The translations under genes were made by a program, and so were the position numbers. Below, in pieces: positions 60,727 through 64,000 of a DNA stretch of 64,000 bases; position 1 is the first letter of the stretch; every line of letters begins with the position of its first letter. Source of the DNA: Geomonas ferrireducens (GTDB taxonomy: Bacteria; Desulfobacterota; Desulfuromonadia; Geobacterales; Geobacteraceae); contig NZ_SSYA01000001.1 of assembly GCF_004917065.1 (NCBI RefSeq), positions 1 through 64,000 of the forward strand. Reading direction: 5' to 3'. The notes beneath the pieces were generated by a model. It had not been told where the DNA came from and made no database searches. It worked only from the letters and a program-made list of their open reading frames with translations.

Positions 60727-62118
60727 CTAGTTGCTGCGGCGGGGACGGTTTCCGGGGCGGCCGCCGGGGCGTGCCGGCTTCGGGGCCGCGCCGTTGGCGC
60801 CCGGCGCACCGGGGCCACGCCTTTCGTCGCCGCCTCGACCGGCGGGACGGCCGGAACCGGCGCTCCTGTTGCCTTGGGAGGGTTTGGCAGGGGCCGCTCC
60901 CTTCGCTTCGGCGGGCTTTCCGGCGGGTTTGGCCTCCTTCCTGCGCTGCGGCTCACGGGGGGGACGTGCGAACTCCACGTCTTTCTTCGGTGCCGGGACG
61001 GTGTAATCGAAGCCCTCCACCCGGCGCCGCTCGATCTTCGCGCCAAGCACCCGCTCGATGCTGCGCACCATCGCCTCGTCTTCACCGGTCACCATGGTGA
61101 AGGCGTCGCCGGTCTTCGCGGCGCGGCCGGTGCGGCCGATCCGGTGCGTGTACGCCTCCGGGGTGTCCGGGATGTCGTAGTTGATGACGTGCGAGATCTG
61201 GGAGACGTCGATACCGCGGGCGGCGATATCGGTCGCCACCATGATCTGGTAGGTGCCGTCCCTGAAACCGTCCAGGGCCGCCTGCCTGCGGTTCTGGGAG
61301 AGGTTCCCCTGCAGGCTGGTCGCCTTGTAGCCGCTTTTCTCGAGCTGCTCGCCCAGCCTTTTCGCACGGTACTTGGTCTTGGTGAAGATGAGCACGCTCT
61401 CCGTGTCGGAATGCTTCAAAAGCTCGAAGAGAAGCGGGGTCTTCAGGTGCTGTCCCACCGGGTAAAGCGCGTGCGAGACCGTGGCCGCGGGTGCGATGCG
61501 GCTCACCTGGATCGTTTTCGGGCGGTGCAGGATCTCGTGGGCGAGAACGCGGATGTCGTCGGGCATGGTGGCCGAGAACATGAGGTTCTGCCGCTTGTTG
61601 GGAAGCGCCCTCAGGATCTTCCTCACGTCGGGGAGAAAGCCCATGTCGAACATCTGGTCCGCCTCGTCCAGCACAAGCACCTCGATCTTCGAGAGGTCGA
61701 TCGTCCCTTGGGAGATGTGATCCAAAAGGCGGCCGGGACAGGCGACCACGATATCGGCCCCTTCCTTCAGTCTCTTTATCTGGGTGTTGATGTTTACCCC
61801 GCCGTAGACAGTGATGCTTTTCAGCCGGGTCTGCTGCGCCAAGGCGATGAGCGATTCGTTGATCTGCTCGGCGAGCTCGCGGGTCGGGGCAAGCACGAGG
61901 CCGCGCAACCGGCCGCGCTCACCGTCGACCAGACGGTGCAGCATGGGAAGGCCGAAGGCGGCTGTCTTGCCGGTGCCGGTCTGGGCGAGGCCCAGGACGT
62001 CCTGTCCGGCCATGACCGTAGGGATTGCCTGCAACTGGATGGGTGTCGGGGTGAGATACCCCACGGTCTCGACGCCTGCCTGGACCTTGGGGTGAAAATT
62101 GAACTGTTTGAAATCCAC
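60727..62118 (-). CDS. DEAD-box RNA helicase, RhlE type
   Basis: This 463-residue ATP-dependent RNA helicase has all motifs: Q motif (PTPIQLQAIP), Walker A AQTGTGKT, PTRELAEQ, VLDEADQMFDMGF, SAT, then the second domain with ARGIDV and HRIGRTGR. The C-terminal 90 residues are a basic, Pro/Gly/Arg-rich disordered tail, typical of RhlE-like proteins for RNA binding. GTG at 62118 is chosen because AGGAG lies 5 nt upstream; the frame is open to 62295 but the conserved part begins here. Confidence 0.95.
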   Translation of the reverse strand: MDFKQFNFHPKVQAGVETVGYLTPTPIQLQAIPTVMAGQDVLGLAQTGTGKTAAFGLPMLHRLVDGERGRLRGLVLAPTRELAEQINESLIALAQQTRLKSITVYGGVNINTQIKRLKEGADIVVACPGRLLDHISQGTIDLSKIEVLVLDEADQMFDMGFLPDVRKILRALPNKRQNLMFSATMPDDIRVLAHEILHRPKTIQVSRIAPAATVSHALYPVGQHLKTPLLFELLKHSDTESVLIFTKTKYRAKRLGEQLEKSGYKATSLQGNLSQNRRQAALDGFRDGTYQIMVATDIAARGIDVSQISHVINYDIPDTPEAYTHRIGRTGRAAKTGDAFTMVTGEDEAMVRSIERVLGAKIERRRVEGFDYTVPAPKKDVEFARPPREPQRRKEAKPAGKPAEAKGAAPAKPSQGNRSAGSGRPAGRGGDERRGPGAPGANGAAPKPARPGGRPGNRPRRSN

Positions 62119-62149
62119 TACTACTCCTGTTTCTTGGTTGTCGCGCCAC

Positions 62150-62182
62150 AAAAAACCCCAGAAGCCTATAAAGCCCATGGGG
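62150..62182 (-). terminator. Terminator-like hairpin in the helicase leader
   Basis: On the minus strand CCCCA (62182-62178) pairs with TGGGG (62160-62156), with partial pairing inside, followed by six T. It lies about 32 nt before the helicase start, so it could be an attenuator. RNA helicase leaders are often autoregulated. Confidence 0.35.
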
Positions 62183-62343
62183 TCGTGACTCATTAGAGTG
62201 GTGACTATAACACGAAACAGGAGAAAAGACGGCTCAAATTTATCTAATAGTGCGATTTTTCGATATTCGGCTTTCGCAGCTTCCGGAGTAGGCACATAGA
62301 GGGGGATGTCCGGCGCGAGAGCCAGGCTTTCCCCCCTCCTGCC

Positions 62344-62398
62344 CCTCTCCAGCCTGCGGACCGAAGCCCTAGGGTGGGCGAAGGCCCGCAGGGAGAGG
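62344..62398. repeat. Imperfect inverted repeat
   Basis: CCTCTCC (62344-62350) pairs with GGAGAGG (62392-62398) and CCTGCGG (62353-62359) with CCGCAGG (62386-62392). It lies between the helicase leader and the secreted-protein gene and has no T run. The rest of 62183-62414 shows no gene. Confidence 0.4.
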
Positions 62399-62414
62399 AG
62401 ATCCGGACGGAAAA

Positions 62415-63014
62415 TCAGTGGCGTTCGCGATAATCCCTGCGGTCGTCGTGCCGATCGTCCCTGCGGTCATCGCGGTGCTGGTAGCCGTCACGGTAGTAAT
62501 CCCTGCGTTCGCCCCAGCGACCGTCGCGCCTTTCCGCTACCGGGCGGTACCAGTTGCCGCGGTAGTGGTCCCGGTCGTGCAGATAAGCGCGGTATTCGTA
62601 GTCGCGGTAGTAGCGGATCTGTTCGTAGCGGTGACGGCTCAGCCCGTAAGGGAGCCTGCGGTAGGACGTGTAGGTCCAGGGCCCGCGGTAGCTGGCCGCC
62701 GTGTACCATCTGCCGTCACGGTACTGGTAGTAGCAGTTGTCGACGTACACCACATCGTAGGGGAGCCCGACGGAGACGTAGAAGCCGAGGGCCGGCGAGA
62801 AGATGAAGCTTGGCGGTTCGGCATAGGCCACCGGGACGGCGGGCACCGGGTAGGCTACCGGAGCGGGTGCCGGATACACAACCTGAGGGGGTGCCACCGG
62901 TACCGGGGTGACCGCCACAGGTACCCCGACATTCACGCTGACGTCAAATCTCGCCTGTGCCGTAGCAGCCCCGGCGAGCACGAAAAGAACTGCGAGTGCG
63001 ATGAACCTTTTCAT
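62415..63014 (-). CDS. Exported protein with Pro/Val and Arg/Asp/Tyr-rich parts
   Basis: This 199-residue protein has a signal peptide (about 1-22, ending TAQARF). A Pro/Ala/Val-rich stretch follows (about 30-70, VTPVPVAPPQVV), then a Tyr/Trp-rich core (VYVDNCYYQYRDGRWYTAAS, YRGPWTYTSYRRLP) and a highly charged Arg/Asp/Tyr/His tail. ATG at 63014 is chosen because AAGGAGGAA lies 3-5 nt upstream. Similar proteins with a YRDGRWY core occur in many deltaproteobacteria, with no known role. A sensor kinase is divergent from it. Confidence 0.75.
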   Translation of the reverse strand: MKRFIALAVLFVLAGAATAQARFDVSVNVGVPVAVTPVPVAPPQVVYPAPAPVAYPVPAVPVAYAEPPSFIFSPALGFYVSVGLPYDVVYVDNCYYQYRDGRWYTAASYRGPWTYTSYRRLPYGLSRHRYEQIRYYRDYEYRAYLHDRDHYRGNWYRPVAERRDGRWGERRDYYRDGYQHRDDRRDDRHDDRRDYRERH

Positions 63015-63234
63015 GATTTCCTCCTTGCGGCCTAGGCCGTCTTTCGTTTCGTGATCGTTCCAGAGTGTCAATGCGACTGTTCGCTATCTCTATCTTTGAG
63101 AACAAAGCTAACAGCACAATGAGGAACAATTGTGGAGCAAATATGGAATTTCCTGAGCGGCTAAAGATGCAATGGAAGAATCATGACAACTGTGTTAATA
63201 ACAAATTGTGTAACGACTTTAACGGTGGATCGTC

Positions 63235-64000
63235 ATGAAGATAAAGATCAAATACAGACTGTTTTGCGCCATACTGGCCGCGACCGGCGTCGTCGTAATC
63301 AGTATGTTCCTCATCATGCAGTGGAGCGTCGGGCGCGGCTTTCTCGCCTACGTCAACACCATGGAGAAGGACCGCCTGCAGCGGCTGGCGCACATCTTGG
63401 AGCGCTCCTACGACAGCAATGGGAGTTGGGAGTTTCTGCGCGGGAACCCCGAGGTGTGGCCGGAGCTGCTTGCATCGACCCGCGAAGGGCGCGAGGGGCG
63501 CGAAAGCGGTGAAACGGAGAACGTGCAGCGCAGAATGGGTCGGCGCGACCTGGCCTTCTCCAACCTGAGCGGCCAGGGACGGCACATGCCGCAGCGTTTC
63601 GCCTACCGTTTCGAGGCGCGCGTGGTGCTGCTCGATGCCGACAAAGGGGTCGTCATCGGCACCCCCGGCAACCTGGACAGCGCACAGATGAGGAAACTCA
63701 CCAGCGGCGGCGACCTGGTAGGTTACGTGGCGCTCCGCCCGAGGCAGCGGCTGACCGACACCTACCAGCTCCTCTTCGTGAAGCAGCAAAAGCTCACCAT
63801 GGGGCTCGTCGCCGTCATCATGCTCCTGGTCTCCGCGGCGCTCTCCCTGCCGCTCTCAAACCGCCTGGTGGAGCCGATCAAGCGCCTGGCCGCCTCCATG
63901 CACCGCCTTGCCTCCGGCGAGTTCGGCACGAGGGTTCCGGTGTGGTCACAGGACGAATTGGGGCAGCTCGCGCGCGATTTCAACACGCTTGCCCTCGCCC
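63235..64000 (+). CDS. Two-component sensor histidine kinase, N-terminal part (runs off right edge)
   Basis: The 255 visible residues include a first membrane helix (about 10-30, CAILAATGVVVISMFLIMQW), a periplasmic domain (about 31-182) and a second helix (about 187-207). A HAMP domain follows (PIKRLAASMHRLASGEFGTR, ELGQLARDFNTLA). This is the layout of CpxA/BaeS-type envelope-stress kinases. The catalytic part is outside the window. ATG at 63235 is the first start in frame. The divergent exported protein may be one of its targets, which is only a guess. Confidence 0.85.
   Translation, partial: MKIKIKYRLFCAILAATGVVVISMFLIMQWSVGRGFLAYVNTMEKDRLQRLAHILERSYDSNGSWEFLRGNPEVWPELLASTREGREGRESGETENVQRRMGRRDLAFSNLSGQGRHMPQRFAYRFEARVVLLDADKGVVIGTPGNLDSAQMRKLTSGGDLVGYVALRPRQRLTDTYQLLFVKQQKLTMGLVAVIMLLVSAALSLPLSNRLVEPIKRLAASMHRLASGEFGTRVPVWSQDELGQLARDFNTLALA

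Overview
The window is GC-rich, densely packed chromosomal DNA with the gene style of a Geobacter-type anaerobic deltaproteobacterium (Geobacterales, for example Geomonas or Citrifermentans). That placement is inference. It rests on a nine-CXXCH cytochrome c, a membrane ETF:quinone oxidoreductase-like iron-sulfur protein, many sigma-54 and two-component regulators, a desulfoferrodoxin, and an HD-GYP/HDOD/CheX signalling set. There is no phage, insertion sequence or CRISPR array. Most intergenic oddities are short repeat families.

Left part (1-17100). A malic enzyme start and the dicarboxylate carrier dctA sit next to a sensor kinase and sigma-54 regulator pair. The dctA upstream region holds a readable sigma-54 promoter and paired palindromes. 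Then follow the ETF:quinone oxidoreductase-like protein, a DUF523/DUF1722 protein, a second EF-G with an uncertain start (possibly ATT), a BON-domain protein and several small exported proteins. A block of fourteen 21-bp tandem repeats lies at 13886-14178. A manganese (yybP-ykoY) riboswitch follows, upstream of a 46-residue small protein and a TerC-family protein with a 75-residue insertion.

Middle (17100-44800). A minus-strand housekeeping run reads pheA, tyrA, aroA, cmk, ispH, rpsA, ihfB and tRNA-Leu(UAA), with a 9-bp tandem repeat between tyrA and aroA. A four-gene ABC export operon comes next (adaptor, ATPase, two separate permeases). A lipoprotein and a hydroxylamine-oxidoreductase-like cytochrome follow and share a C-terminal SHOCT-like tail. 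Then come rdgC, mnmA, an HDOD protein, a Nudix hydrolase, two large sensor kinases and a pseudo-receiver ANTAR protein. A second manganese riboswitch sits upstream of htpX and a second terC. With an NRAMP carrier at 58082 behind a Fur/MntR-like palindrome, the window carries both likely import and likely export arms of manganese handling.

Right part (44800-64000). This holds CheX, an archaeal-type S-adenosylmethionine synthetase, FxsA, a ParDE toxin-antitoxin pair, an NtrX-like regulator, an aminotransferase and O-acetylhomoserine sulfhydrylase pair, YchJ, a Dabb protein, desulfoferrodoxin, and an overlapping HEAT-repeat/HD-GYP pair that share an N-terminal domain. It ends with NRAMP plus tandem universal stress protein, a 40-residue zinc-ribbon microprotein, a DEAD-box helicase, a secreted basic protein and the start of a sensor kinase.
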